A DNA stretch of 64,000 bases from Mycobacterium sp. Aquia_216 (GCF_026723865.1 NZ_CP113529.1:3534001-3598000), one strand, 5' to 3'. Shown: positions 54,372-64,000, counted from the first letter of the stretch. Numbers and translations: made by a program. Notes: generated by a model from the sequence alone, not told the origin.

Positions 54372-54965
54372 TCGGCGGGCCCGCCGCGGCCGGATCGCTT
54401 TGGGATCGACGTCGCCCGCCGCTGCCCGCACCCCGGTGATCACCCATTCGACCAGTCGGGGGAAATTCTGTTCGATATTGGCCGTCTCCGCTGCGGAGCG
54501 CTCCGGTTCACGCAGCCCGCGCACCTCGACGATGGAATGGTTGATCGTCATGTGCGCCAGGCCCCGGCAGCACTCGGTGGCCAACGGGCGTGGGATACCT
54601 TCTTGCAGCGTAGCTTTGAGTAGGGCATTGACATAGTCGGTGACGGCGCTGCGGTCGTCGATGGTCATCAGCTCGGTCAGAAAGGGATGGGAGCGAAGGG
54701 TGTTGCGCAATGCCAGGCACCAGTGCAGCGCCGTCGACTCCCAGGTGTCGTATTCCTTGAAGTCAAGTTTCAGCTGCGCGAAGTGGCGGGCCACCAACGC
54801 CCTGATCAAGGCTTCGCGGTTGCCGACTTGTTGATACAGCGTCCGCGGCGAGATCTTCAGCGCTGCCGATAGTCGACGAACGCTGAGAGCCTCGATCCCT
54901 TCGGAATCCAGCAGTTCCAGGGCGTGCGTGAGAATGTCGTCGGCCGGGATCAGCGGCTTGGCCAT
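54336..54965 (-). CDS. TetR-family regulator (2)
   Basis: A 209-residue TetR protein: HALELLDSEGIEALSVRRLS then AALKISPRTLYQQVGNREAL. ATG 54965 is used (a longer frame begins at 54980). A CTGAC-N3-GTCAG repeat lies at 54984-54996 just upstream and may be its autoregulatory operator. Two TetR genes occur in tandem here, suggesting separate control of flanking operons. Confidence 0.87.
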   Translation of the reverse strand: MAKPLIPADDILTHALELLDSEGIEALSVRRLSAALKISPRTLYQQVGNREALIRALVARHFAQLKLDFKEYDTWESTALHWCLALRNTLRSHPFLTELMTIDDRSAVTDYVNALLKATLQEGIPRPLATECCRGLAHMTINHSIVEVRGLREPERSAAETANIEQNFPRLVEWVITGVRAAAGDVDPKAIRPRRARRSSGDAAVNGHE

Positions 54966-55005
54966 CGCTGAATCGTACAAGCCCTGACCGTGTCAGCGCC
55001 GCAGG

Positions 55006-55590
55006 TTAAGCGCCGTCGCGGCGGATACCTTCGATCAGATAGTCGATGTGCGTGGCGAACAGCTCGTCGACCTCCTCGCGAGTCGCCCCGGCCGGGTCAC
55101 TGCCGGCCAGCCGGCCCCTTCGGCGCGTCGAGTTGGTGCTCGGCGGATGATCCATGGCGACGAAACCGACGGTCGCCCACGTCAACAGCCGGCAGGCACG
55201 GACCGACATGTCGGTCGACATACCATCGCGGCGCATGCTTTTCAGCAGTGGCCGGGAGGCTTTCAGATAGGCCGGACGCTTCGCCTGCAGGAATAGCCGG
55301 CTGTCGGCGGCATCGGTCAGTCGTGCGCGAAGTTGGTGGGTCCAGCGGCGCGCGTAGTCCGGCCATGTCTCGTCGCGTTCCAGGATGGGCGCGAGATCGT
55401 CGAGTAGGTGCTCGGCGACGGCATCGATCAACGCGTCCTTGTTGCCAATCCGGGAGTAGACCGGTGGCGGCGTGACACCCAAGCGACTGGCCACGCTGCG
55501 CATGCTGATCGCGTCTAAACCACTTTCGCGCATGATTTCGACTGCGGCAGCGACGATCTGGCCCGCGTCGAGCTCCAGTTCGCCGGGCAC
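55006..55590 (-). CDS. TetR-family regulator (3)
   Basis: A 194-residue TetR protein with HTH AVEIMRESGLDAISMRSVAS then RLGVTPPPVYSRIGNKDALI. GTG 55590. It lies downstream of the MDR dehydrogenase gene on the same strand (19 bp), so it may be the last gene of that operon. Confidence 0.87.
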   Translation of the reverse strand: MPGELELDAGQIVAAAVEIMRESGLDAISMRSVASRLGVTPPPVYSRIGNKDALIDAVAEHLLDDLAPILERDETWPDYARRWTHQLRARLTDAADSRLFLQAKRPAYLKASRPLLKSMRRDGMSTDMSVRACRLLTWATVGFVAMDHPPSTNSTRRRGRLAGSDPAGATREEVDELFATHIDYLIEGIRRDGA

Positions 55591-55609
55591 GGCTATCCTG
55601 CTTTCCGCA

Positions 55610-56629
55610 TCACGGGATGGTCAGCGCGATCTTGCCGACATGCTCACCGGCCCGCATCACCCGAAGCGCCTCATCGAGCTGCTCCCAGCCGAAGACGTGG
55701 CTGATCTGCGGCCTGATGCCGGCCTTGGACACCACCTCGCACATCTCGCGGTGAGCGCGCACACTGCCCACCGTGATCCCGATGACGCGCAGATTATTCA
55801 GCATCACCTCGGCGACCGCGATGGACGCCATGTCGAATCCGGTGAGCACACCGATCACCGCGATCGTGCCGCCCATCGCCGCCGCATGCAACGACTGCGC
55901 GAGCGTCGCGGGTCCACCGAGATCGACGACCAGCTTGGCGCCGCGCCCGGCGGTGAGTCGCTTGACCTCGGTCTCCCAGTCCGGAGTGGTTCGGTAGTTG
56001 ACGAGATGCGTTGCCCCCAAATCCGATCCGACCTTGAGTTTGTCGTCGGACGAAGAGGTCAAGATCACGGTTGCGCCCCGTGTTTGGGCGAGTTGTACGG
56101 CGAACAGCGACACCCCTCCGGTCCCCTGGGTCACCACGACGTCGCCTTCGCCAATGTTGGCTTCCACCAACGCGCTCCACGCCGTCACGCCCGCACAGGG
56201 AATGGTCGCGGCTTCGACATCGCTGAGGTGCGCAGGCGTGCGGACCAGGCCTGCGACATCGGCGACACGGTATTGCTGAAGCCATCCGTCGCAGTTGTCC
56301 CCGGGCACTTCATGCTTGGCTTCCGGGTTGGGCAGGCCGTCGTGCCAGCCCGGATGAAACGCCCCCATGACGCGGTCACCCAACCGCAGCTCGTCGACTT
56401 GCGCCCCGATCGCCACCACTTCTCCGGCACCGTCGGTCATCGGCACTCGCGGCCACGGCCCGGGCAGCAGGCCCATCAGATTCACGTTGTCGTGGAAGTT
56501 GAGGCTCGACGCATTGACCTTGACCAGCACTTGCCCTGATCCGGGATCGGCCACCGGTTTCTCCACGGTCTGCACGGGTTCTCCGGGCCCGGTCATGATG
56601 ATGGCCCGCTGACGGTCCGGAATACTCAT
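55610..56629 (-). CDS. MDR-family zinc-type alcohol/quinone dehydrogenase
   Basis: A 339-residue medium-chain dehydrogenase: GroES-like N-terminus (VLVKVNASSLNFHDNVNLMG), MTDGAGEVVAIG, and the NAD(P) site GDVVVTQGTGGVSLFAVQLA. Structural-zinc cysteines are not obvious, so it is closer to quinone oxidoreductases. ATG 56629 overlaps the acyl-CoA dehydrogenase stop (ATGA). Confidence 0.88.
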   Translation of the reverse strand: MSIPDRQRAIIMTGPGEPVQTVEKPVADPGSGQVLVKVNASSLNFHDNVNLMGLLPGPWPRVPMTDGAGEVVAIGAQVDELRLGDRVMGAFHPGWHDGLPNPEAKHEVPGDNCDGWLQQYRVADVAGLVRTPAHLSDVEAATIPCAGVTAWSALVEANIGEGDVVVTQGTGGVSLFAVQLAQTRGATVILTSSSDDKLKVGSDLGATHLVNYRTTPDWETEVKRLTAGRGAKLVVDLGGPATLAQSLHAAAMGGTIAVIGVLTGFDMASIAVAEVMLNNLRVIGITVGSVRAHREMCEVVSKAGIRPQISHVFGWEQLDEALRVMRAGEHVGKIALTIP

Positions 56630-57921
56630 GCGACGCCCGCCTCCTCGCGTAGTGCCTGCCACTTCTGTTCCGCTGCCGGCCGGCGTGACGGAAGGTGGTC
56701 GGTAGGCCAGCCCTGCACCGGACGGTACTTCTTGAGCACGTGCCGGGCCAGCACCGACTTGTGCAGTTCGTCGGGCCCGTCGCCGATCGATCCGAACCGC
56801 GTCATCCGATACCAGGATTCGACGGGCAGGTCCCCGGAATATCCCAACGCGCCACACACTTGGATGGTGCGGTCGAGGACGGCCAGCACCACCTTCGATA
56901 CGTGTGCCTTGATCATTCCCAGTTCGGCGCGGACTTCGCCCGCGCCCAAGCGGTCCATTTTCCAGGCGGTCTGGAATGTCAGCAGCCGAGCTGCCTGAAT
57001 CTCGGTGTGCGACAGCGCAATATAATCTTGCACCATCTGATGCTCGCCCAGCAGTCGGCCGTGTGAACGTCGCGAGACCGCGCGCTCACCCATGATGTCC
57101 AGGGCCCGCTGCGCCTGCCCGAGCCAGCGCATCGAGTGATGGATACGCCCGCCGCCAAGTCGTTGTTGTGCCAGCACGAAACCGCCGCCCCGCGCGCCGA
57201 TCAGGTGATCTGCGGGCACACGACAGTCGGTAAAGACCACCTCGGCGTGGTTGCCACGCCGGCCGAACTCCGGGGCAGGATGAGCCATGGTCGGGATATC
57301 GCGCACGATATTCAGCCCCGGCGTTCCCGCCGGAACGGCGAATATCGACGCGTGCCGGTGTGGCCGGCCCGCAGGGTCGGTCTCCGCGACCACCAAGATG
57401 ATGTCAGCGCAGGACGCATTGGTGGTAAACCACTTGTGGCCGTTGATGATCCAGTCGTCGCCGTCGAGTGTGGCGGTGGTGCCGATGACGGTCGGGTCGG
57501 CGCCGGCCAGGAACGGTTCGGTCAGTGCGAACGCGCTGGATATCTCCCCCTTGAGGTTGGGATATAACCAGCGCTGCTTCTGTGCCTCGGTCGCGCCGTG
57601 CGCGAGCAACTCCATGTTGCCGCTGTCGGGCGCCTGAACCCCGAACAGCTCCATCGACACCATGCACCGACCGATGATCTCCGACATCAGCGCGAGTTTG
57701 AGCTGGCCCAGCCCCGCACCGCCCAGGCCGGGATCGAGGAACAAGCCCCACAACCCTTGGGCCTTGACCTTGTCCTGCAGGTGGCGCTTGACCGGCTGCC
57801 ACTGCTCGGCCGAGATCTCCGCCAGGATGGGTTCCAGCGGGATGACCTCGGAGTCGATGAAATCGCGCATCCACGAAAGCTTTTCCGCGAACTCTGGATC
57901 CGTCTCGAAATCCCACGCCAT
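56626..57921 (-). CDS. acyl-CoA dehydrogenase (2)
   Basis: A 431-residue ACAD: SAFALTEPFLAGADPTVIGT and WIINGHKWFTTNASCADIIL in the FAD-binding core, and a C-terminal GGRIHHSMRWLGQAQRALDI region. The longer-than-usual helical C-terminus and the segment ALGYSGDLPVESWYRMTRFG match ACAD10/11-like dehydrogenases. GAGGA lies 6 bp before ATG 57921. First gene of an operon with the MDR dehydrogenase and TetR (3). Confidence 0.9.
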   Translation of the reverse strand: MAWDFETDPEFAEKLSWMRDFIDSEVIPLEPILAEISAEQWQPVKRHLQDKVKAQGLWGLFLDPGLGGAGLGQLKLALMSEIIGRCMVSMELFGVQAPDSGNMELLAHGATEAQKQRWLYPNLKGEISSAFALTEPFLAGADPTVIGTTATLDGDDWIINGHKWFTTNASCADIILVVAETDPAGRPHRHASIFAVPAGTPGLNIVRDIPTMAHPAPEFGRRGNHAEVVFTDCRVPADHLIGARGGGFVLAQQRLGGGRIHHSMRWLGQAQRALDIMGERAVSRRSHGRLLGEHQMVQDYIALSHTEIQAARLLTFQTAWKMDRLGAGEVRAELGMIKAHVSKVVLAVLDRTIQVCGALGYSGDLPVESWYRMTRFGSIGDGPDELHKSVLARHVLKKYRPVQGWPTDHLPSRRPAAEQKWQALREEAGVA

Positions 57922-58146
57922 CGTGTTCCTCACCGTCGGTCGCCTCGTCGCGACTTCGTCAATTTTCCAGCGCTGAAATCACAGTGTAATCATGGTGTTA
58001 TACGTCAGCGCAATCCCCCTGCTCCGGCAATGGTCAGGAGCCAAATTGGGCTGCCGCATGGGCAACGTCGCGGCATCTCCACACCCGGACGATCAGTCCG
58101 TCCTGCACCTGCGCCCACACGCTCACCTGGCACCCAGGCAAGCGGA

Positions 58147-59163
58147 CTAGTTCCGCGAAGCGAAGAAGACCGCGGCTTTGCGGATCGAGTCCTCGACAGG
58201 TTCGGGTGTCCATCCGAGTTCACGCTCGGCCTTGCTGTGGTCCAGGCGCGACATCAGCTCCGCCATCCGCATTCCGGCGTAAGCGAAAGGCAGGTCGCGG
58301 CCCAACAGCCGCGCCAACACGTCGTTGACCCACGAACTCCAGCGCAGCACCGACATCGGGATGCCGATGCGCGGTGGCCGCCTGCCGACGGCGGTAGCGG
58401 CGATCTCGTGCAACTCGCGGACGCTCATGTACCTATCCGAGACGATGTAGCGTTCGCCGCTTCGCCCGTGTTCAGCGCCCAGCAGCATCGCCTTGGCGGC
58501 GTCTTCGATGCCCACCACCTCGGACGAATAGTCCAGATAGAACGGGAACTTGCCGTTGGCGACAAGTGAAAGCATCAAGCCGTGCGGAGTGGGCGCCCAA
58601 TCGCCCGGACCGTAAGTCGTGGGTATGCACATCGCGACCGCCGGCAGCCCTTTGTGCCGCGCGTACGACAGCACCATGTTCTCGGCCGCGACCCGCGCCT
58701 CGATGTAAGCACCGCCCTGGTCCCAGTTGTGCGGATCTTCCTCGGTGACCGCACGGCTGTCGCTGATCGCTAAAGTGCCAGCGGTGCTGGTGAACACAAA
58801 CTTCGTCAGGTTGGCCTCAAGAGCCGCGTCCAGTACGTGGCGCAGACCTTCCACATTCGTCCGGAACAACGGTGCCGGGTCACGCAGCCACATCCGGGCA
58901 TCGACAACGCAGTAATAGACGACGTCGCAGCCGGCCATCGCCGCGCGTAACGCATCGTCATCGAAGACATCCCCGTAGCAGCGCTGAGCCTCGAGGTCGT
59001 CGATGCCCTTGGTAGAACTGGTGCGGCGCAACATCACTCGCACGTCGGCAGCCGAAGCGACGAGCTGACGTGTGACATGGGATCCCAGAAATCCGCTGGC
59101 TCCGATCACCAGTTTCTTCTCGCCAGTAATGGCTGATCTCCCATCATTGCTCCGGGTGGACAA
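58147..59163 (-). CDS. NAD-dependent epimerase/3-beta-HSD-like extended SDR
   Basis: A 338-residue extended SDR: VIGASGFLGSHVTRQL (GxxGxxG), central FTSTAGTLA and YIEARVAAENMVL with the YxxxK-like YIEAR variant. Resembles dihydroflavonol-reductase/3-beta-hydroxysteroid dehydrogenase proteins of lipid loci. TTG 59163 is the assumed start; the exact N-terminus is uncertain because no clear ribosome site was seen. Confidence 0.8.
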   Translation of the reverse strand: MSTRSNDGRSAITGEKKLVIGASGFLGSHVTRQLVASAADVRVMLRRTSSTKGIDDLEAQRCYGDVFDDDALRAAMAGCDVVYYCVVDARMWLRDPAPLFRTNVEGLRHVLDAALEANLTKFVFTSTAGTLAISDSRAVTEEDPHNWDQGGAYIEARVAAENMVLSYARHKGLPAVAMCIPTTYGPGDWAPTPHGLMLSLVANGKFPFYLDYSSEVVGIEDAAKAMLLGAEHGRSGERYIVSDRYMSVRELHEIAATAVGRRPPRIGIPMSVLRWSSWVNDVLARLLGRDLPFAYAGMRMAELMSRLDHSKAERELGWTPEPVEDSIRKAAVFFASRN

Positions 59164-59187
59164 TAGCCGGAACGCTGCGCGCCCGAC

Positions 59188-60258
59188 CTAGCGGGCGGTT
59201 GCCTGGAGTTGCTGGATGCGTTCCTCACGCGGGAGAACCGGACCGTCGTCGAGGTGCTCGTGGATGCCCAACTCGGACAGTCCGATCTGGGTCAGCATCG
59301 AGGTACCGTACGCGGCAAGCACGAGTTTTTGATCGTCGCTGTGGCCGCCGTCGACGAGCATCGCGCCGATCAGACAGATGACCGCCATCTTGTACGCGTT
59401 GAACGCGCGATACCAGGAGCGGTTCTGCAGCGTGATCCCACTGACCGTTTCGTAGTGCGCAAGCAGGGCGTCGATGTCCAGCGCGCCGGGGTGACTGGTA
59501 ATGCCGACGGGCTGCATCCAGAGCAATTCGAGCCAGCCGATGTCGGTGAGCGGGTCGCCCACGGTCGTCATCTCCCAGTCGAAGACCGCGCTGACCTCGC
59601 CGCCGGTGAACGCGAAGTTGCCCGGTTTGGCGTCGCCGTGCACCAACGTGACTCTCGGGCACGGCGGGGGTGCGCTCTTGCTTAGCGCCTCACACAGCCG
59701 GTCCAGCGCGGGTAGTGAACCCCGCTTGACCCGGTCCATTTCGGTTGCCCAATGGTTGAGTTCGCGTTGCAGGTGGTTGTCGCCGTCATCGAGCGCATAA
59801 AGCCCGGTCTGCTGGAGGTCGACGGAATGGATGGCCGCGATTTGTTCGGCCAGGCTTTCACACATCCGCACCACCGTCTCCCCGGCAGCGTCGGGGGCTT
59901 CCATTTCGTAGACGTCACCGCCGACCCGCTCCATCACGAAGAACGGCCGTCCCAGCACATTGCCGCTGTCCTCGATCCACAGCGCGTCCGGAACACGAAC
60001 CTCGGTGTCCTGCAACGCCCGCAGGATCGCGAATTGGCGCGTGAGGTCGTAGGGTTCCAGCAGCGCCGGCGGTTTTGGCCGCAGCCGCAGCACCACATCT
60101 TGGGCTCGGTTTCGTGTCACGATGGTCAACACCATCATCTCGGCGGAATGCCCGAAGTTCACCCGGTCGAGGCCCTCGACACGGACGTCGCCGGCATCGG
60201 GCAGTTGAGTACGCAGCCAGGTGGTCAAACGCTCAGCGACATTGCCATCCGGCGTCAT
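59188..60258 (-). CDS. APH-like kinase (2)
   Basis: A 356-residue APH-fold kinase: TLVHGDAKPGNFAFTGGEVS and AVFDWEMTTVGDPLTDIGW, and N-terminal LRPKPPALLEPYDLTRQFAI. Paralogous to the kinase at 52579 and in the same general locus as an ACAD and SDRs. ATG 60258 overlaps the stop of the next upstream gene by 4 bp. Confidence 0.87.
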   Translation of the reverse strand: MTPDGNVAERLTTWLRTQLPDAGDVRVEGLDRVNFGHSAEMMVLTIVTRNRAQDVVLRLRPKPPALLEPYDLTRQFAILRALQDTEVRVPDALWIEDSGNVLGRPFFVMERVGGDVYEMEAPDAAGETVVRMCESLAEQIAAIHSVDLQQTGLYALDDGDNHLQRELNHWATEMDRVKRGSLPALDRLCEALSKSAPPPCPRVTLVHGDAKPGNFAFTGGEVSAVFDWEMTTVGDPLTDIGWLELLWMQPVGITSHPGALDIDALLAHYETVSGITLQNRSWYRAFNAYKMAVICLIGAMLVDGGHSDDQKLVLAAYGTSMLTQIGLSELGIHEHLDDGPVLPREERIQQLQATAR

Positions 60259-61385
60259 TGGCGAACCCCGTCCTCCGACAGCCGTTCAACCGGCGTCCGG
60301 TCCTGCGTGAAGGCCGACATGTCCATCGCGGCCCAGTTCGGGTAGCGGGCATAGCCCTGACCACCCATCAGTAACTCGAAGATGCCCCAACCAGTGTCGC
60401 CGTCGAGTTCGAAGCGCATCAACTGATCCAGCGCCATGGATTTGCCCTCGGTCTCGCTGAGTTGCGCGGAATCGTTGCTGTTCCACTCGAAGTGGATGAA
60501 GTAGCCGCCACCGCCCAGGTCCTGATACTGACAGTGCGCCATCGGTAGTCCGTAATAGGCGTTGACGTCCTGGTGGACAGTATCGGCGGCGACCCGGTAG
60601 GTCTTGCCGTCCTCGTCGGTGAAGACCAGGAGCGCCCGGGCAGGCCGTTTGTTATCGCCGTCGAATTCGACGTCGTGCTCGATCTTCACAAAACGCTTCG
60701 ACAGCGTGCCGTCATTGTGGGTGATGCCACCGTCTACGTAATTGACGGTGCCATCCGATGATTCGATGATCCAGGCTTCGATCGCGCGGTTTTCGAAGCC
60801 GGCGTCTAACCAGAGCCAGAAGTCGATCTTGTCGGATACCCGTACACCGAAGGTGCGGTCTCGGCCGCCGCGGAACCCATCGACGCTGGTCCGTTCGCCG
60901 TCGATCTGCACCCAACCGGTCCACCGGCCCGGCTCCTTCATGTGATACATGTCGGCCAGCATCCGGCCGTCCTTGTCGCGCACCTTCATCGGCAACAGCT
61001 CCCACATCGGGGCGGTCGGCTCGTAGTAGAGCTCCCACGTGATGCCTGAATCGTTGGGCTGCACGTCGAGACGCCACTTCTTCAAGGGTTCGACACAGGT
61101 CCAGCGCATCGGCCCGGCGCTCAGGTCGTCACGACCTGAGCCGCTAATCGGCCGGCCGGCCAGCAGATCCCAGTGGCGTCCGTCGGCAAGGCTGACCTTG
61201 ACGTATCCCAACCCGGTGCCGGTGTTCGGGTTGTTGCCGTAGCCGCTGGCCAGCAGCAGGGCGCCGTCCGGCGAGGCGGCGAAAAAGTAGCAGCGATCCG
61301 ACCACGTCGGATCCGGATCGTGCACTTGATCGAACGTCGTTGGCAGCTGATGGGTGAATGCCTCGTCGGCGGCGCTGTAACCCAT
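60255..61385 (-). CDS. conserved hypothetical protein (AttH/DUF7064-7065-like)
   Basis: A 376-residue, beta-rich soluble protein containing SDRCYFFAASPDGALLLASG and RDRTFGVRVSDKIDFWLWLD; similar lipocalin-like hydratase-fold (AttH/CrtC) proteins occur in actinobacterial lipid-degradation clusters. No catalytic residues can be named with confidence. Coupled to kinase (2) by a 4 bp overlap and divergent from TetR (4). Confidence 0.65.
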   Translation of the reverse strand: MGYSAADEAFTHQLPTTFDQVHDPDPTWSDRCYFFAASPDGALLLASGYGNNPNTGTGLGYVKVSLADGRHWDLLAGRPISGSGRDDLSAGPMRWTCVEPLKKWRLDVQPNDSGITWELYYEPTAPMWELLPMKVRDKDGRMLADMYHMKEPGRWTGWVQIDGERTSVDGFRGGRDRTFGVRVSDKIDFWLWLDAGFENRAIEAWIIESSDGTVNYVDGGITHNDGTLSKRFVKIEHDVEFDGDNKRPARALLVFTDEDGKTYRVAADTVHQDVNAYYGLPMAHCQYQDLGGGGYFIHFEWNSNDSAQLSETEGKSMALDQLMRFELDGDTGWGIFELLMGGQGYARYPNWAAMDMSAFTQDRTPVERLSEDGVRQ

Positions 61386-61519
61386 GAATTCCTTTCTGCT
61401 GGACAGTGAAATACATTGCTACAGAGTGCTTTCAGCGATCACGTCACGTCGAAGAAATTCTTTGGCCGACCTTGCGCGTCAGATACCCAATGGCACAACA
61501 CATCCCCTAATATCGCTGC

Positions 61520-62140
61520 ATGGAGCCGAGCCGGTGGTGGGGCGACGACCGCGCGATCCTCGACGACGAAGAGGCACGCAGGCGCCTCCTGGAGGCTGCG
61601 GGCCGCTGCATCGTGCGTCGCGGCAACGCCCAGATTCGCATGGCCGAAGTCGCCGACGAGGCCGGTGTCTCCCGCTCGACGCTGTACCGCTACTTCCCCA
61701 ATCGCGACGAGGTCCTACTGGGTCTGATGTTGGCCCGGGTCGACACGGCGCTGGGCGAGTTGGTCGCCTCGCTGCGTCACCCCGACGACCCGGTGCGCTC
61801 GTTGCCCGAGATGGTGCTGGCCCGGGTGGAGTCGGTGGCGGGCAACGCCTTGAACGAGGCGCTGTTCGCCGCCGAGAGCACCGCGGTACCCGCGGCGCTA
61901 CAGCTGGGGTCGGAACCGACGGTCGAGTTGTTATTGGCACACTATGGGCCGCTGTTGCAGCGATGGAAGGAGGCGGGCAGGCTCTACGCCGACCTCGACC
62001 CCCGCTCGATCGTCCAGTGGCTGAACGCGACGACGTTGTTCCTGCTGACACCGGCGTGGCGGCGTCGCTCCGTCGCCGACAAACGCGAATTCGTCGAGCA
62101 GTTTCTGGTGCGGGCCCTGGTGCCACGGATCAGACATTAG
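61520..62140 (+). CDS. TetR-family regulator (4)
   Basis: A 206-residue TetR protein: LLEAAGRCIVRRGNAQIRMA then EVADEAGVSRSTLYRYFPNR. No ribosome site lies before ATG 61520, so it may be leaderless. Divergent from the AttH-like/kinase operon and followed by a third kinase; a TGTCTG-N5-CAGACA repeat lies just after it. Confidence 0.87.
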   Translation: MEPSRWWGDDRAILDDEEARRRLLEAAGRCIVRRGNAQIRMAEVADEAGVSRSTLYRYFPNRDEVLLGLMLARVDTALGELVASLRHPDDPVRSLPEMVLARVESVAGNALNEALFAAESTAVPAALQLGSEPTVELLLAHYGPLLQRWKEAGRLYADLDPRSIVQWLNATTLFLLTPAWRRRSVADKREFVEQFLVRALVPRIRH

Positions 62141-62148
62141 TCTTACTT

Positions 62149-62165
62149 TGTCTGATGTCCAGACA
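62149..62165. promoter_or_regulatory. inverted repeat TGTCTG-N5-CAGACA upstream of APH-like kinase (3)
   Basis: A perfect 6 bp half-site palindrome with direct repeats CAGACATTA at 62131 and 62160. It lies in the 104 bp gap before the kinase gene, a likely operator for the neighbouring TetR (4) or another regulator. Confidence 0.5.
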
Positions 62166-62244
62166 TTAATATATTTTTGTCCTGATAGCTTTCTTCGTGC
62201 CCCCGCATCGAGCGGCCGTGCCGGCGCAAACAGGATGGACAGTG

Positions 62245-63390
62245 ATGGCAAACCCCTTTGAAAAGGCGCTATCCGTTGCCGGCCTGGCGACTCATCTCGG
62301 CCGGGGCGTCGGCCGGGTGACGGCCGACGCCATCGTGGGCAGTCGGGCGGGACTACCCCGAACGGTCGGCGATCTCAACACCGCGGCGCTGTCCACTGTG
62401 ATGGGCCGAAACGTCGGGTCGATCCGCGTCCTGGCCAGCGACGCGGGCACATCGTCACGGGCACGGCTGGTGCTGACCGGGGATGACGTACCCGAATCGG
62501 TATTCGTCAAGATTGCGGCGCAGACCGCGGCGACCCGGTTGATGGGCGAGCTGGGCCGGCTGGGCAATACCGAGGTGCGCTTCTACAGTCAGCTCGCCCC
62601 CGAACTCTCCGGAGTCCCGGTCACCTACGGCACGGCGTTCGACACCTGGACCGGTCGGTACCTACTTGTGCTGGAAGACCTTCCGGAGTCGTGCGTGTTT
62701 CCCGACACGCTGCACCCGCTGACCACCGACCAGGCCGGTCTCATCGTCGAGCTGCTGGCCACCCTGCACGGAACCTTCTGGGACCGCATGCGCCACAACG
62801 GAGGCGGACCGCTGGGGTGGCTCTACACGCCGTCGGGTGACGTCACGTCTCTGCTGACCGGGCCATTGATGACGACCTCGATGAAGCGACTCGGTGAGCA
62901 GACCACCAATGAGGTGGACTTCCCCATTGACAGGGGCCGATTCATCGCCGAGAACTACCGCGCGGTCGCCGCGTTGATCGACACTCCCCCGCATACGGTC
63001 ATGCACGGCGACGCCCATCCGGGCAACATGTATTTCCGCGACGGCGAGGCGGGACTGTTGGATTGGCAGGCCGTGCGACGCGGACATCCGTCGCGCGAAC
63101 TGGCTTACACCCTGATCACCAGTCTGACACCGGAAGACCGCCGTAGCACCCAGCGCGAGCTGCTCGATGTCTACCGGCAGGCACTGGCCGCGGCCGGCGG
63201 CCCCGAACTGGACCGCGAGGACCTCTGGCTGCGCTACCGCCAAGGCTCGCTCTATGCGTATGTCGCCCCGCTGATCACCGCGGGAATGGGCGGAATGCAG
63301 GTCGAAGACATCGCCATGGAAGGTCTGCGGCGCGGCGTCGCCGCCCTCGACGACTTGGAAACCGTTGCCGCGCTCAAGGGTTCGCTATAG
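62245..63390 (+). CDS. APH-like kinase (3)
   Basis: A 381-residue APH-fold kinase: TVMHGDAHPGNMYFRDGEAG, LLDWQAVRRGHPSRELAYTL, and N-terminal ARLVLTGDDVPESVFVKIAA. More distant from kinases 1 and 2 (DWQ in place of DFE/DWE). ATG 62245 has AGGA upstream. Converges with an aldo/keto reductase gene, 7 bp apart. Confidence 0.85.
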   Translation: MANPFEKALSVAGLATHLGRGVGRVTADAIVGSRAGLPRTVGDLNTAALSTVMGRNVGSIRVLASDAGTSSRARLVLTGDDVPESVFVKIAAQTAATRLMGELGRLGNTEVRFYSQLAPELSGVPVTYGTAFDTWTGRYLLVLEDLPESCVFPDTLHPLTTDQAGLIVELLATLHGTFWDRMRHNGGGPLGWLYTPSGDVTSLLTGPLMTTSMKRLGEQTTNEVDFPIDRGRFIAENYRAVAALIDTPPHTVMHGDAHPGNMYFRDGEAGLLDWQAVRRGHPSRELAYTLITSLTPEDRRSTQRELLDVYRQALAAAGGPELDREDLWLRYRQGSLYAYVAPLITAGMGGMQVEDIAMEGLRRGVAALDDLETVAALKGSL

Positions 63391-63397
63391 GAATTGC

Positions 63398-64000
<603 letters not shown>

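Overview
The window is high-GC, densely coded actinobacterial DNA. An MmpS/MmpL pair, a FabG3-like dehydrogenase and a large DosR (dormancy) regulon cluster with gene order like M. tuberculosis Rv2002-Rv2007c and Rv3134c-devR-devS point to Mycobacterium, probably a slow-growing non-tuberculous species. The species call is inference. No rRNA, tRNA, CRISPR array or intact insertion sequence was seen.

Layout. (1) 1-8.0 kb is an accessory island. A four-gene operon encodes a ubiquitin-like protein, an E2-like protein, a JAMM deubiquitinase-like protease and an E1-like adenylyltransferase, each with its key residues. Facing it is a helix-turn-helix repressor plus an ImmA/IrrE-type metallopeptidase, with paired palindromic operators between. 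Two unrecognised genes follow. This is the best candidate for an under-described defence-type system. (2) 8.7-15.5 kb holds a CobW GTPase flanked by identical palindromes, an MmyB-type regulator with a GMC oxidoreductase, a LysR regulator with a CMD-family protein, and a SigH-like sigma factor with a secreted cupin. (3) 15.5-19.2 kb is a DNA-alkylation-repair-like cluster with two divergent alkyltransferase genes, a 2OG-Fe(II) oxygenase and a dedicated sigma factor. (4) 19.2-25.3 kb holds an esterase, a TetR regulator with matching operators at its own gene and before mmpS-mmpL, and fabG3.

(5) 25.4-50.2 kb is a DosR super-cluster: devR-devS, five intact universal stress proteins, ferredoxin FdxA, four Acg-like nitroreductases, two PPOX-fold flavoproteins, a group 3b-type [NiFe] hydrogenase with its protease, an Rv1733c-like membrane protein, a proton antiporter and an Rv1738-like small protein. 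DosR-box-like sites precede most units, often as tandem pairs 22-23 bp apart. Four members are decayed: otsB1 (internal deletion), ppsA (C-terminal remnant), pfkB (N-terminal remnant) and one USP. (6) 50.2-64 kb is a lipid or acyl-CoA catabolic region with two acyl-CoA dehydrogenases, three APH-like kinases, SDRs, an MDR alcohol dehydrogenase, three TetR regulators and the start of an aldo/keto reductase.

How the genes work together. The island looks like a repressed protein-modification system released by protease-triggered loss of its repressor. The DosR cluster would be switched on by heme-sensing DevS through DevR under hypoxia or NO to run redox balancing and stress survival. The last region resembles kinase plus dehydrogenase partnerships known for hydroxyacyl-CoA breakdown.
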